Part shown: positions 1 to 7,801 of the stretch, one piece after another
Numbering within the stretch: the first letter of the stretch is position 1
Layout: the number at the start of each line of letters is the position of its first letter
Origin: Spirochaetia bacterium
Lineage (GTDB): Bacteria > Spirochaetota > Spirochaetia > Treponematales > Treponemataceae
Assembly (NCBI GenBank): GCA_900769985.1
Contig: CAAGIS010000014.1
Location: 1-36,532, forward strand
Reading direction: 5' to 3'
DNA: 36,532 nucleotides
Notes under the pieces: generated by a model
The model's input: only the letters and a program-made list of their open reading frames with translations
What the model was told of the DNA's origin: nothing
The model's database searches: none
Position numbers and translations under genes: made by a program

Positions 1-32
1 AGGAAGTTTCAAGTTCCGATTTGACTTTTTAC

Positions 33-130
33 GCACATTCGCAATGCAATGAGAATGTGCAGACAATAAGAAAGTTTGCAACGCAAACTTGTGGATAAAA
101 ACTTTGACTCCATTTTAGGAAAGTTTTTAT
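33..130. repeat. Cluster of three consecutive inverted repeats in intergenic DNA
   Basis: Three perfect hairpins follow one another. GCACATTC (33-40) pairs with GAATGTGC (53-60). AAGTTTGC (72-79) pairs with GCAAACTT (83-90) across a 3-nt loop. ATAAAAACTTT (95-105) pairs with AAAGTTTTTAT (120-130). No gene covers this stretch. The third hairpin lacks a long T run on either side, so it is not an obvious terminator. The cluster could be a repetitive palindromic element, the tail of a gene or RNA lying left of the window, or a structured RNA. I cannot assign it. Confidence 0.55.
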
Positions 131-145
131 TGCACCCTCCTGACT

Positions 146-194
146 AAAAAAAAATAATGCAGCCTGAGTTCAAAAAAAACAAACCGCATTATTT
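146..194 (-). terminator. Intrinsic terminator of the metal-efflux operon
   Basis: On the minus strand, AAATAATGC (194-186) pairs with GCATTATTT (160-152) across a 25-nt loop, and nine T residues follow (154-146). It lies about 40 nt past the stop codon of the P-type ATPase, where the end of that transcript is expected. The stem is AT-rich and the loop long, so efficiency is uncertain. Confidence 0.65.
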
Positions 195-234
195 AATTTT
201 AGCACAAAAACATCAGTATTACAATTTTTTTATC

Positions 235-2124
235 TTACAACTTTTTTACAAACAAAACCCTGATTGCATTAAGCACGCACAAGACCATCACACCGACATC
301 TGCGAAAATGGCAGTCCACATATTACTGATTCCGAGTGCACCTAAAACAAGGCATGCAACTTTTACCAACAAGGCAAAAGTTATATTCTGGTAAACAATC
401 CGCATACATTTTTTTGCAATGCGTATTGCCTTTGGAATCTTTAAAAGATTATCATCCATCAAAACAATATCGCTTGCTTCGATTGCAGCATCGCTTCCAA
501 GTGCCCCCATTGAAATTCCTAAATCAGCACGAGTCAAAACTGGCGCATCATTTATTCCGTCACCGACAAAAGCAAGCAATTCATTTGAAGACTTTTGTCC
601 AATCAGCTTTTCCACTTCCATAACTTTTTCCTGAGGCAAAAGTTCTGCAAAAAACTCATCTATACCGATTTCCTTTGCAACACTTTCTGCCACAGATTTT
701 GCATCCCCTGTAAGCATGACAGTTTTTTTAATTCCGATTGACTTTAGTTTTTCAAGCGCAGTTTTTGAATCAGGTTTTATTACGTCAGAAATTACTATAT
801 GACCTGCATATTCACCATTGATTGCAACGTGAACGATTGTACCTGTCGAGTGGCACTCATTAAAAGCAATATTTTCTTTTGTCATCAGCTTTCCGTTACC
901 GATAAGAATTTGCTGACCATCAACTGTAGCACTTATTCCATGACCGCTGATTTCCCTTACATCGCTGACACGGTTTTTGTCAATTTCTTTTCCGTATGCT
1001 TTCTGCAGGCTTTTGCTTATCGGATGATTTGAATAACTTTCTGCAAGCGCTGCAATCTCAAGCAGTTTCTCATTTTCGATTTTACTGTGATGAATCCCGG
1101 AAACTTCAAAAACACCTTTTGTCATTGTTCCAGTTTTATCAAAAACAAGATACTTTACTTTTGAAAGCACTTCCATATAGTTTGAACCCTTTATAAGAAT
1201 TCCAGAACTTGAAGCACCTCCTATTCCTGCAAAAAACGAAAGCGGAATACTTATCACAAGCGCACAAGGACAGCTTATTACAAGAAAAGTCAGCGCACGA
1301 TAAATCCAGATTTGCCACTCAGGAGAAGAATGAAGAAAAACAGTTTTTACAACAGGCGGAACAACTGCAAGAATAATTGCCAGAATGCAAACAACAGGTG
1401 TATAAACTTTTGCAAACTTTGAAATGAAATTTTCAGACTTTGACTTTTTAGCACCCGCACTTTCTACAAGTTCAAGAATCCGTGAAGCAGTTGACTGCTC
1501 GAATTCTTTTGTCGTCTTAATTTTTATTACGCCGGAATTATTTATACATCCGCTTGAAACTTCATCTCCTGCCTGTACTTCACGCGGAATGCTTTCTCCT
1601 GTCAGCGCAGAAGTATCAAGAGAAGTTTTGCCTTCTATAATAATTCCATCAAGTGGAATTTTTTCTCCTGGTTTTACGACAATAATGCTTCCCGGTTTTA
1701 CAGTTTCAGGACTTACAGTTTCAATTTCAAGATTTTCATTTTGAATGTTTGCATAGTCAGGACGTATATCCATTAAATCAGAAATATTCTTGCGGCTTTT
1801 TCCGACTGCAATTCCCTGAAACAACTCGCCAATCTGATAAAAAAGCATTACGGCAACACCTTCCGTGTACTCGCCAAGCACAATCGCTCCGATAGTTGCC
1901 ACCGCCATCAAAAAGTTTTCGTCAAAAGGTCTGATATTGATAATACCTTTAAATGCCTTGTAGAGAATGTCGTAACCGATTACAAAATACGGAATAAAAA
2001 ATAACCAGAACTTTAAATCCCGTCCCAGAAAAATAATTCCTTCAACAGGAATAAAAGTTATGCCAGCAATCAAAATAAAACTGGCGAATATTCTCCACAA
2101 CATTTTTTTCTGTTTTTTTGTCAT
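235..2124 (-). CDS. cadA: P1B-type heavy-metal-transporting ATPase (Zn/Cd/Pb/Co efflux)
   Basis: This inner-membrane pump uses ATP to export soft divalent metals. Visible motifs in the 629-aa product are the actuator TGES (about 175-178), the metal-binding SCPCAL in a transmembrane helix (CPC about 285-287), the phosphorylated aspartate in DKTGT (about D329), an HP dipeptide in NHPISKS, MLTGDA and GDGINDAP. Near the C-terminus a Lys in LLVKV and an Asp in FADVGV match the Lys/Asp pair of ZntA-type (P1B-2) pumps, so Zn2+/Cd2+/Pb2+ is the likely substrate range rather than Cu+. The N-terminal HMA domain usual in CadA/ZntA is missing and is instead encoded by the preceding gene. The start at 2124 has GGAGA 6 nt upstream; an earlier in-frame GTG at 2169 lacks a good ribosome site. 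It is the last gene of the operon. Confidence 0.93.
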   Translation of the reverse strand: MTKKQKKMLWRIFASFILIAGITFIPVEGIIFLGRDLKFWLFFIPYFVIGYDILYKAFKGIINIRPFDENFLMAVATIGAIVLGEYTEGVAVMLFYQIGELFQGIAVGKSRKNISDLMDIRPDYANIQNENLEIETVSPETVKPGSIIVVKPGEKIPLDGIIIEGKTSLDTSALTGESIPREVQAGDEVSSGCINNSGVIKIKTTKEFEQSTASRILELVESAGAKKSKSENFISKFAKVYTPVVCILAIILAVVPPVVKTVFLHSSPEWQIWIYRALTFLVISCPCALVISIPLSFFAGIGGASSSGILIKGSNYMEVLSKVKYLVFDKTGTMTKGVFEVSGIHHSKIENEKLLEIAALAESYSNHPISKSLQKAYGKEIDKNRVSDVREISGHGISATVDGQQILIGNGKLMTKENIAFNECHSTGTIVHVAINGEYAGHIVISDVIKPDSKTALEKLKSIGIKKTVMLTGDAKSVAESVAKEIGIDEFFAELLPQEKVMEVEKLIGQKSSNELLAFVGDGINDAPVLTRADLGISMGALGSDAAIEASDIVLMDDNLLKIPKAIRIAKKCMRIVYQNITFALLVKVACLVLGALGISNMWTAIFADVGVMVLCVLNAIRVLFVKKL

Positions 2125-2171
2125 AATGTTCTCCGGTAAAAAAGCATTCTGACTGCCGTCAAAATTCACTT

Positions 2172-2390
2172 TTAGAATTCAATATCGCAATCGCTTTCTA
2201 TTTTTTTACAGTTTTTCAGAACCTGTTTCATAATCGCTTTTACATCTGCATCATCCGCAAATTCTACAGTAAGTTTCTGCATCATAAAATTTATATTTGC
2301 CGAAAGCACGCCTTCTGTTTTTGCAGCAGCAGCTTCCATCAGATTTGCGCAATTTGCACAGTCAACTTCAATCGAAAATGTCTTTTTCAT
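2172..2390 (-). CDS. Small stand-alone HMA-type metal-binding protein
   Basis: A 72-residue cytosolic protein with one heavy-metal-associated fold. The metal-binding loop is DCANCANLME near residues 9-18 (CxxC), close to the GMDCxxC loop of CadA/ZntA N-terminal domains. It also carries a C-terminal Cys near DCDIEF. It probably serves as the detached N-terminal metal-binding domain, or as a chaperone that hands metal to the ATPase encoded 47 nt downstream. The ATG at 2390 follows GGGAG by about 8 nt and lies just past the regulator's stop. The reading frame stays open upstream to 2444, but that part overlaps the regulator and has no ribosome site. Confidence 0.85.
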   Translation of the reverse strand: MKKTFSIEVDCANCANLMEAAAAKTEGVLSANINFMMQKLTVEFADDADVKAIMKQVLKNCKKIESDCDIEF

Positions 2391-2410
2391 TTTTTTTCTC
2401 CCATAAAAAA

Positions 2411-2764
2411 TCAGTCCGCTTCGTGAATATGTGTCAGACCACATTCCATAATCATCGCAACGTGATTGTCATCAAGTGAATATTTTACTTCCTTTCCCTC
2501 TTTAGTGCCTTTTACAAGTTTGGCGCTCCGCAAAACTCTAAGCTGATGAGAAACAGCAGAAACGCTCATTCCAAGAATTTCAGAAAGTTCACCGACATAC
2601 AAATCTTTTACTTCAAGACAGCTGATTAACTTTGCACGCGTTGCATCGCCAAAAACTTTGAACAATTCTGCAAGGTCATTAATCGTATCGTCATCAGGTA
2701 TCTTGTCTTTTATCTGTTTTGACAAAACAGTTTCTTTGCTTTTTAAAACTTTTGCTCCCGGCAT
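2411..2764 (-). CDS. ArsR/SmtB-family metal-sensing repressor, CadC/CzrA-like
   Basis: A 117-residue winged-helix repressor expected to leave its operator on binding metal. The helix-turn-helix spans about residues 57-84, with SVSAVSHQLRVLRSAKLV as the recognition part. The alpha-5 metal site is readable: D99-x-H101 with H112-x2-E115, the same DxH-x10-Hx2E pattern as the regulatory zinc site of CadC and close to CzrA/SmtB. The thiolate alpha-3 site is absent: the segment that reads ELCVC in CadC is DLYVG here, and the N-terminus has no Cys. A Zn(II)/Co(II) sensor is therefore more likely than a Cd/Pb thiolate sensor. It is first in the operon with the HMA protein and ATPase, and it probably binds the two TTGAA-N6-TTCAA sites upstream. 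Confidence 0.92.
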   Translation of the reverse strand: MPGAKVLKSKETVLSKQIKDKIPDDDTINDLAELFKVFGDATRAKLISCLEVKDLYVGELSEILGMSVSAVSHQLRVLRSAKLVKGTKEGKEVKYSLDDNHVAMIMECGLTHIHEAD

Positions 2765-2770
2765 AAAAAA

Positions 2771-2810
2771 ACTCCTAAACAGTTGAAGATTTGTTCAACT
2801 GTTTAGGAGT
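2771..2810 (-). promoter_or_regulatory. Operator O1: perfect 17-bp inverted repeat between the -10 and the ArsR start
   Basis: ACTCCTAAACAGTTGAA (2771-2787) and TTCAACTGTTTAGGAGT (2794-2810) are exact reverse complements separated by 6 nt. The core TTGAA-N6-TTCAA resembles SmtB/CadC-family operators and recurs at O2. On the minus strand the right half contains AGGAG (2776-2772), the ribosome-binding site for the repressor, and is followed by T7 up to the ATG. The palindrome could therefore also act in RNA, hiding the ribosome site or acting as an attenuator. Confidence 0.75.
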
Positions 2811-2839
2811 ATTATAATAAGGCTAACTCAATTTGTCAA
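2811..2839 (-). promoter_or_regulatory. Consensus sigma70 promoter of the metal-efflux operon
   Basis: Read on the minus strand, TTGACA (2839-2834) and TATAAT (2816-2811) are both exact consensus with a 17-bp spacer. Transcription should begin near 2804, inside the left part of palindrome O1. Operators flank it on both sides, so repressor binding would block polymerase. Confidence 0.85.
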
Positions 2840-2842
2840 TAA

Positions 2843-2858
2843 TTGAATAATTGTTCAA
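2843..2858 (-). promoter_or_regulatory. Operator O2: second TTGAA-N6-TTCAA site upstream of the -35 box
   Basis: TTGAA (2843-2847), TAATTG, TTCAA (2854-2858). It shares the 10-mer TTGTTCAACT with O1 and abuts the -35 hexamer. The 60-bp separation of the two site starts (2783 and 2843) is near-integral helical spacing (about 5.7 turns), so cooperative binding is possible but unproven. Confidence 0.65.
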
Positions 2859-2876
2859 CTATTATTTTATGACTTT

Positions 2877-3998
2877 TTATTTTACTGTGACAAGTTCATA
2901 CTCACGACTGCCGACTCCGATTTTTTCTGCGTGGATTAAAGTTTCCTGCCAGCTCGAAGCCGGTGTAGAATCTTTCCATAAATCAGAAGACATTTTTACG
3001 CCAAGTCCGATGTTATCTGTAATCCGTGTATTTTCAAAACGAGCTGCTTTCATGCACAAATCAGAGCACGCCTGATCAAGCGCAACAGGGTCAAAACTTA
3101 CAGCCATTCCAATATTTGGAATAAGAGGAGCATCGTTATAAGCATGACAGTCGCACCAGGGGCTTACGTCAAGAATCATATTAATATGGAACGACGGCCT
3201 TCCGTAGCATACTGCCTGAGTGTATTCTGCAATCTTGCAGTCAAGATCTTTTACAGCGCTTTCATTGTTATTTGAAATCGCATCAAAATTGCACGCTCCG
3301 ATACAACGACCGCACCCCTTGCATAAATCCTGATTAATAACAGCTTTTCCCGTATCAAATAAAATTGCATCAGAACCGCATTCTTTTGCACATTGCTTAC
3401 AGCAACGGCACAAGGCTTCTGTAACATGAGGCTTACCTGATTTATGCTGGTCCATTTTTCCGGCACGGCTTCCGCAACCCATTCCGATATTTTTCAATGC
3501 ACCGCCAAATCCGGCTTCTTCATGACCTTTAAAATGGTTAAGGCTTATAAAAACATCCGCATCCATTACAGCCCTTCCTATATGCGCTACTTTACAATAT
3601 TCACCGTTCACAACAGGAACATCTATTTCATCAGTTCCCTTTAAGCCGTCTGCAATAATTACCTGACATCCTGTCGTCGCAGTCATAAAGCCGTGTTTGT
3701 TTGCAACATCAAGATGGTCAAGCGCATTCTTACGGCTTCCAGGATAAAGAGTATTGCAGTCTGTCAAAAAAGGCTTACCGCCAAATTCCTTTACGAGTTC
3801 TGCAACAGCCCGAGCATAATCAGGACGAAGGAACGACAGATTGCCGTCTTCTCCAAAGTGAAGTTTTATTGCCGTAAATTTTCCTTCAAAATCAATTTTG
3901 TCAATTCCTGCCTGTCTGCAAAGACGCTTTAATTTTTCTGTAAGACCACCGTCTTTTACAGTCCTAAAATCAGTAAAATAAACTTTGCTTTTTTCCAT
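2877..3998 (-). CDS. DUF362 protein with two [4Fe-4S] cluster motifs
   Basis: A cytoplasmic iron-sulfur protein of about 373 residues. An N-terminal DUF362 part contains the family-like FISLNHFKGHEEAGFGGALK. It is followed by a ferredoxin-like insert with two full CxxCxxCxxxC motifs, CRCCKQCAKEC and CKGCGRCIGAC, each able to hold a [4Fe-4S] cluster. DUF362 follows the insert again to the C-terminus. DUF362 proteins are common in anaerobes and presumed to be redox proteins; the reaction is unknown. The ATG at 3998 is preceded by GGGGA at 6 nt. The frame can be opened to a TTG at 4025, but that overlaps ybaK. It lies 16 nt past the ybaK stop, so the two are probably co-transcribed. Confidence 0.88.
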   Translation of the reverse strand: MEKSKVYFTDFRTVKDGGLTEKLKRLCRQAGIDKIDFEGKFTAIKLHFGEDGNLSFLRPDYARAVAELVKEFGGKPFLTDCNTLYPGSRKNALDHLDVANKHGFMTATTGCQVIIADGLKGTDEIDVPVVNGEYCKVAHIGRAVMDADVFISLNHFKGHEEAGFGGALKNIGMGCGSRAGKMDQHKSGKPHVTEALCRCCKQCAKECGSDAILFDTGKAVINQDLCKGCGRCIGACNFDAISNNNESAVKDLDCKIAEYTQAVCYGRPSFHINMILDVSPWCDCHAYNDAPLIPNIGMAVSFDPVALDQACSDLCMKAARFENTRITDNIGLGVKMSSDLWKDSTPASSWQETLIHAEKIGVGSREYELVTVK

Positions 3999-4014
3999 AT
4001 TCATTCCCCATATT

Positions 4015-4485
4015 TCAGCTTTCAATTAATTTGCAGACGTCAATCCATTTTCCGCCGGAATATTTTTCAAGTTCATCTGGTGTAAGTTCAATTGCAGAAT
4101 TACTGCTGCCACATGCAGGAAAAACAGTAGAAAACCTTTTCAGCGAAACGTCAAGATAAACGCAGATGCCGTCATTAATTCCAAACGGACACACACCACC
4201 TACAGCGTGCCCGACAAGAGATTCAACTTCGTCAAAAGAAAGCATTTTTGCCTTACATGAAAAAACACTTTTGTATTTTGCATTGTCAATTTTCGTATCG
4301 CCTGCAGTAACAATCAAAATTACATTCTGACCGGCAGAAAACGAGAGCGTTTTTGCAATCCGTGAAGGCTCGCAATTTACGGCCTTTGCTGCAAGTTCAA
4401 CTGTTGCACTTGAAACCGGAAACTCAAGTATACGCTCTTCAATTCCGTATTTCTTAAAAAATTCCCTGACCCGTTCTATAGACAT
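4015..4485 (-). CDS. ybaK: YbaK/ProX-type aminoacyl-tRNA deacylase
   Basis: A 156-residue YbaK/EbsC-fold protein, the usual length for the family. Members hydrolyse mischarged tRNA in trans, typically Cys-tRNA(Pro). Visible family features are the catalytic-lysine segment RIAKTLSF, the glycine-rich GHAVGGVCPFG and the C-terminal ELTPDELEKYSGGKWIDV. The ATG at 4485 has AGGG about 8 nt upstream; an in-frame TTG at 4509 would add eight residues but has no ribosome site. Exact substrate specificity (Cys, Ala or other) cannot be read from sequence. It sits directly upstream of the DUF362 gene on the same strand. Confidence 0.9.
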   Translation of the reverse strand: MSIERVREFFKKYGIEERILEFPVSSATVELAAKAVNCEPSRIAKTLSFSAGQNVILIVTAGDTKIDNAKYKSVFSCKAKMLSFDEVESLVGHAVGGVCPFGINDGICVYLDVSLKRFSTVFPACGSSNSAIELTPDELEKYSGGKWIDVCKLIES

Positions 4486-4599
4486 ATTCCTAACCCTGTC
4501 AATAATCAATAATAATTATACGATTATATTATGCAGAATTTATTTTTTCAATATTTTGCAAATATACTATTTTATGATTACAAAAAGCAAAGCACGTAT

Positions 4600-4641
4600 A
4601 AAAAAAACGCACGCTGCAAGTCATCATCCTGCAAACGTGCG
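4600..4641 (-). terminator. Intrinsic terminator after the ABC-transporter operon
   Basis: On the minus strand, CGCACG (4641-4636) pairs with CGTGCG (4613-4608), then T8 follows (4607-4600). The 22-nt loop carries two near-copies of CTGCAA. It lies 24 nt beyond the stop of the double ATPase gene and ends that operon before ybaK. Confidence 0.75.
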
Positions 4642-4664
4642 CTTTAAATCAAGACAGATTTTAA

Positions 4665-6122
4665 CTAAGCATCCTTGTACTGACCTACAAGTTCAGGGAA
4701 GTCAAAGTTCTTTTCAATAAAGTAGCGCAAGTCAAAATCTTCGTGAGTTACGACAACAAGAATTGTTGCGTGCACTGCAAGATAGTCAGAAATTACTTTC
4801 ATTACGTGCAGGCGCGTATCAAAGTCGATGTGCGCAAACGGCTCGTCAAGCAAAAGAATATCAGGCTTTGCAGTCAAAGCGCGGGCAATGTCCATTCTCT
4901 TCATTTCGCCGGAAGACAGTTCCTGCGGACGTGAATCAAGATGGGCTTTTGTAAGTCCGACCTTTTCAAGATTTTCTGCCATCTCTTCAAGAGTGCCGTC
5001 AATTCCTGCCTTTGAAATCTGCATGAACGAATCACGAATTTTCAAATCAGGAAAGAACGAAAAGCGCGAGTCCTGCTGAACGACAGCCATTCTCTTTCTG
5101 TACGGTTTAAAATGCTTAGGGTCTTTTCCGTTTTCCTTTGGCTTGAGCGCAACAAGGTCATCCCCTTCCATAAGAATCTGACCATCAGTTTCGTCAAGAA
5201 GGCGGAGAATTGCCTTTACAGTACTTGACTTTCCGCAACCAGACGGACCTGTAATTCCGTAAACTGTCGAGCGTTCAAAAGTAAGGTTCAAACCTTTAAA
5301 TGCCGTATACTTGTGCTCGCCAAGAACACCGCGCTTTGTATAACGCTGTGCAACATTTTTAAGCTCAATGGCAGAACCAGAAGCTCCTTTTTTTGCTTCC
5401 GGCTTATCGTAGCCTTCCATTTCAGGAAGAACTTCAAGCTTGCGGATATCACCGTTTTCAAGCATGAATACCTGAGTAAGAGTAAGCCTCTTTATAAAGT
5501 CAAGGTCATGGCTTACCATAAGGAAAGTTTTTTCCTTGTCGCAAAGAATTTCTTTATTGAGGAACTCAACAAAGTTTTTTCTTAAATTGCGGTCAAGGTT
5601 TACAGTCGGTTCATCAACCAGAATCAGATTTCCTTTTCGCGAAAGCAAAGTCATCAAAGTAATGCGCTGCATTTCACCACCGGAAACTTCGTCAGGATAA
5701 AGACGCGCAAAAGCTTCAAAATCAAGCGTAAAGAATTCGTTAAGGCGCCTTACAATTTCTGAACGGCATCCCGGAGCTAACAGATTGATGTTTTGGTCAA
5801 GAGTCAAAGCCGGGTTCATAACCATCGCAGTTTCAGCAGGAATGAACATAAGACCGGACTGCTCGATTTTTGTCCACTGTTCAAAATCAAGTTTTTTGCC
5901 GTCAATATAACCGTCAATTCCGTTTACCTTTAAGTTTCCCTGAAAAGTAAAAACGTTAGTCGGCAGAATTCCTGCAATCGATTTTAGGAATACAGATTTT
6001 CCAGTTCCTGTAGGTCCCATGATTACAGTTGAAGTTCCAGCTGGAATCGAAAAAGTGTTTTTCTTAAAAGTTACTCTGTCATGCAGATGAATTTCAAAAT
6101 TTTCAAGAATAATCGGATCCAT
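4665..6122 (-). CDS. Fused double-ATPase subunit of a peptide/nickel-type ABC importer (DppD-DppF-like)
   Basis: 485 residues with two complete nucleotide-binding domains in one chain, where Opp/Dpp systems normally have two proteins. Domain 1 has Walker A GPTGTGKS (36-43), signature VSGGEMQR (about 146-153), Walker B LILVDEP and an H-loop in VSHDLD. Domain 2 has Walker A GPSGCGKS, signature LSSGEMKR, Walker B ILLLDEP and VVTHED. In domain 1 the usual Q-loop glutamine appears replaced (MFIPAETAM), while domain 2 keeps QQD, which suggests unequal sites. The protein drives the two permeases encoded immediately upstream; its ATG overlaps the previous stop by one base (TAATG). It is the last gene of the operon, followed by a terminator. 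Confidence 0.9.
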   Translation of the reverse strand: MDPIILENFEIHLHDRVTFKKNTFSIPAGTSTVIMGPTGTGKSVFLKSIAGILPTNVFTFQGNLKVNGIDGYIDGKKLDFEQWTKIEQSGLMFIPAETAMVMNPALTLDQNINLLAPGCRSEIVRRLNEFFTLDFEAFARLYPDEVSGGEMQRITLMTLLSRKGNLILVDEPTVNLDRNLRKNFVEFLNKEILCDKEKTFLMVSHDLDFIKRLTLTQVFMLENGDIRKLEVLPEMEGYDKPEAKKGASGSAIELKNVAQRYTKRGVLGEHKYTAFKGLNLTFERSTVYGITGPSGCGKSSTVKAILRLLDETDGQILMEGDDLVALKPKENGKDPKHFKPYRKRMAVVQQDSRFSFFPDLKIRDSFMQISKAGIDGTLEEMAENLEKVGLTKAHLDSRPQELSSGEMKRMDIARALTAKPDILLLDEPFAHIDFDTRLHVMKVISDYLAVHATILVVVTHEDFDLRYFIEKNFDFPELVGQYKDA

Positions 6123-6931
6123 TATTCAGCCTCCTTATTGTCATTCAAGATGTAAAGGAAAGCAACGCTAATCATTACAAGGAAAAGCGACGGAATCCAA
6201 AAGCACAAAGGACTTGTTTCACTTCCAAAAAGCAGTGCACCGCGGTTTGCAGCAATCAAAGCTCCAGGACTCAAATGCGCAGGCGTTCCGTAAGTTCCGA
6301 AACCAACCTGAATTACAAATCCAAAAGAAGTATCAAGAACAAGTGTCTTTAAAAGAATTCCTGCTGCAACACGCTTCAAAGTATTGAGCATCAAATCTGT
6401 CTTCATCAATACAAAAAGAATTCTCCTTTTTGTAAAGCCGTAAGAACGGAACGAAATACTGTACTTTCTGTTGTAAAGGTCAGAAAGCGGAATCGAAATA
6501 CTTCTTATTGCTTCCGGCAAAGTAGTTGCAGTTGCTGCAAGAACAAAAACAAAAAGCGACATCCATGTAGAAACATTTCCCGAAGTACGCGCAAGAACAC
6601 CAGAAACAGGCGCATAACAGAACAGCGCGATAAGTATTGACGGAATTGATTCTATTGAATTCAGTATTGTCGAAAAGCACCTTCCAGCCCCGATTGAAAG
6701 AACGCTCAGATAACCAAGCAGAATACTTATAATCATTGCAAAAAGCAAAGTAGAAACAAGCGTCAGAGAAAGTTCCCTGAATGACAAAAACAGAGATTCC
6801 AGATATTTTGTGCCAAACAAGTTTCGTGTTGCCATGTTGTCAAACATATCAACAGAAAGCCATGACAGAAAAAGAGGGAGAATCAAAACAACAACCAGTA
6901 TCAGTTTGAGAAAATTAAATCGCTTTTTCAT
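6122..6931 (-). CDS. ABC transporter permease, DppC/OppC-like
   Basis: A 269-residue inner-membrane permease with about six hydrophobic helices. The first is FLKLILVVVLILPLFLSWL and the last is near residues 245-262. The cytoplasmic coupling segment lies in the middle, around ATTLPEAIRSISIPLSDLY...SYGFTKRRILF, as in binding-protein-dependent transport permeases that contact the ATPase. It is shorter and more divergent than E. coli DppC (about 300 residues). The start overlaps the end of the preceding permease by 17 nt and the stop overlaps the ATPase start, pointing to translational coupling. Assignment to the C-type subunit rests mainly on gene order. Confidence 0.85.
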   Translation of the reverse strand: MKKRFNFLKLILVVVLILPLFLSWLSVDMFDNMATRNLFGTKYLESLFLSFRELSLTLVSTLLFAMIISILLGYLSVLSIGAGRCFSTILNSIESIPSILIALFCYAPVSGVLARTSGNVSTWMSLFVFVLAATATTLPEAIRSISIPLSDLYNRKYSISFRSYGFTKRRILFVLMKTDLMLNTLKRVAAGILLKTLVLDTSFGFVIQVGFGTYGTPAHLSPGALIAANRGALLFGSETSPLCFWIPSLFLVMISVAFLYILNDNKEAE

Positions 6932-7799
6932 AGACCCTCGGATAAATCAAGAACAAAATCGTTTTTACGATAAACGAAACTACAGCATTTACACAAAGCA
7001 GAATAAACACAGAAGTTACAAGCAAGTCTGTATTAGTTGCAAGCAGTGCATCAAGCAAAGTGCTTCCAAGTCCCGGAAAGCTGAATGCAACTTCCGCAAT
7101 AGTTACAGAACCTATAATTGCCGGAACTTTTCCTGCAAGATACGGAATAAACCGCGGAAGACTTGAAGAGAAAAGATAACCTGAATATGTTCCCGGCAGC
7201 GGGAAAAACAAACCAAGATTATGACCAAGAGTTGAATACACAATCGCATGCGTAGAATCAACCTGACTCAGCATATCTGTCTTTAAAAAGTTTGTTGCAT
7301 CCCATGAAAGTCCGCCAAGTAAAACTGTCAAAAGCGCAATAAGCGGAATTGAAATTCCATCTCCAATTACAGCATACAAAAACCAGAATCCTACGAACAG
7401 AGGAACGGCTGCAAAAAATGATGTAATTACGCTGATAATTTTGTGCAGGATTTCAAGTTTTTTTTCACCATGATTTATTTCAAGATAACGTCCCGTAACT
7501 GCATTAGCAGAACAGATAAGTGCAATAATGATAAGGAAAATAAGAGAAATTAAAGCAAGCGGCAATGTTACAGCCGCACCAGAAGCAATAATCTGACTTG
7601 AACTGAATCCTGGATGCATCATTGAATAATCTTTAGAACCAGAAATCAAAAGCCAAAACGATTTTGCCGCATCAACATACGCATTTGGAGGCGCACCAAT
7701 CGAAAGAAGATAAAGAGCAGATAAAACAACTGTTCCAACCACGGCAAACAAAATGCCGTGGAGGACTAGTTCTCTGCCTAAAAAACGCAGAAAACGCAT
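6915..7799 (-). CDS. ABC transporter permease, DppB/OppB-like
   Basis: A 294-residue inner-membrane permease. The C-terminal part reads PAIIGSVTIAEVAFSFPGLG, then LLDALLATNTDLLVTSVF and ends near LIYPRVYE. This matches the DppB/OppB pattern (E.xFs.PGLG, a short Ala/Asp-containing loop, and a DPR-like end where the Asp is Tyr here). Five to six hydrophobic helices are visible, the first at about residues 14-36. It follows the substrate-binding gene by 2 nt. With the second permease it forms the channel for peptides or a similar solute. Confidence 0.88.
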   Translation of the reverse strand: MRFLRFLGRELVLHGILFAVVGTVVLSALYLLSIGAPPNAYVDAAKSFWLLISGSKDYSMMHPGFSSSQIIASGAAVTLPLALISLIFLIIIALICSANAVTGRYLEINHGEKKLEILHKIISVITSFFAAVPLFVGFWFLYAVIGDGISIPLIALLTVLLGGLSWDATNFLKTDMLSQVDSTHAIVYSTLGHNLGLFFPLPGTYSGYLFSSSLPRFIPYLAGKVPAIIGSVTIAEVAFSFPGLGSTLLDALLATNTDLLVTSVFILLCVNAVVSFIVKTILFLIYPRVYEKAI

Positions 7800-7801
7800 T
7801 G

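Noticed and set aside
33..130. CRISPR array
   Set aside because: The hairpins differ in sequence and there are no regularly spaced identical repeats here or elsewhere in the window.
157..345. 62-codon plus-strand frame at the left end
   Set aside because: It overlaps the terminator and the 3' end of the ATPase gene and has a low-complexity composition.
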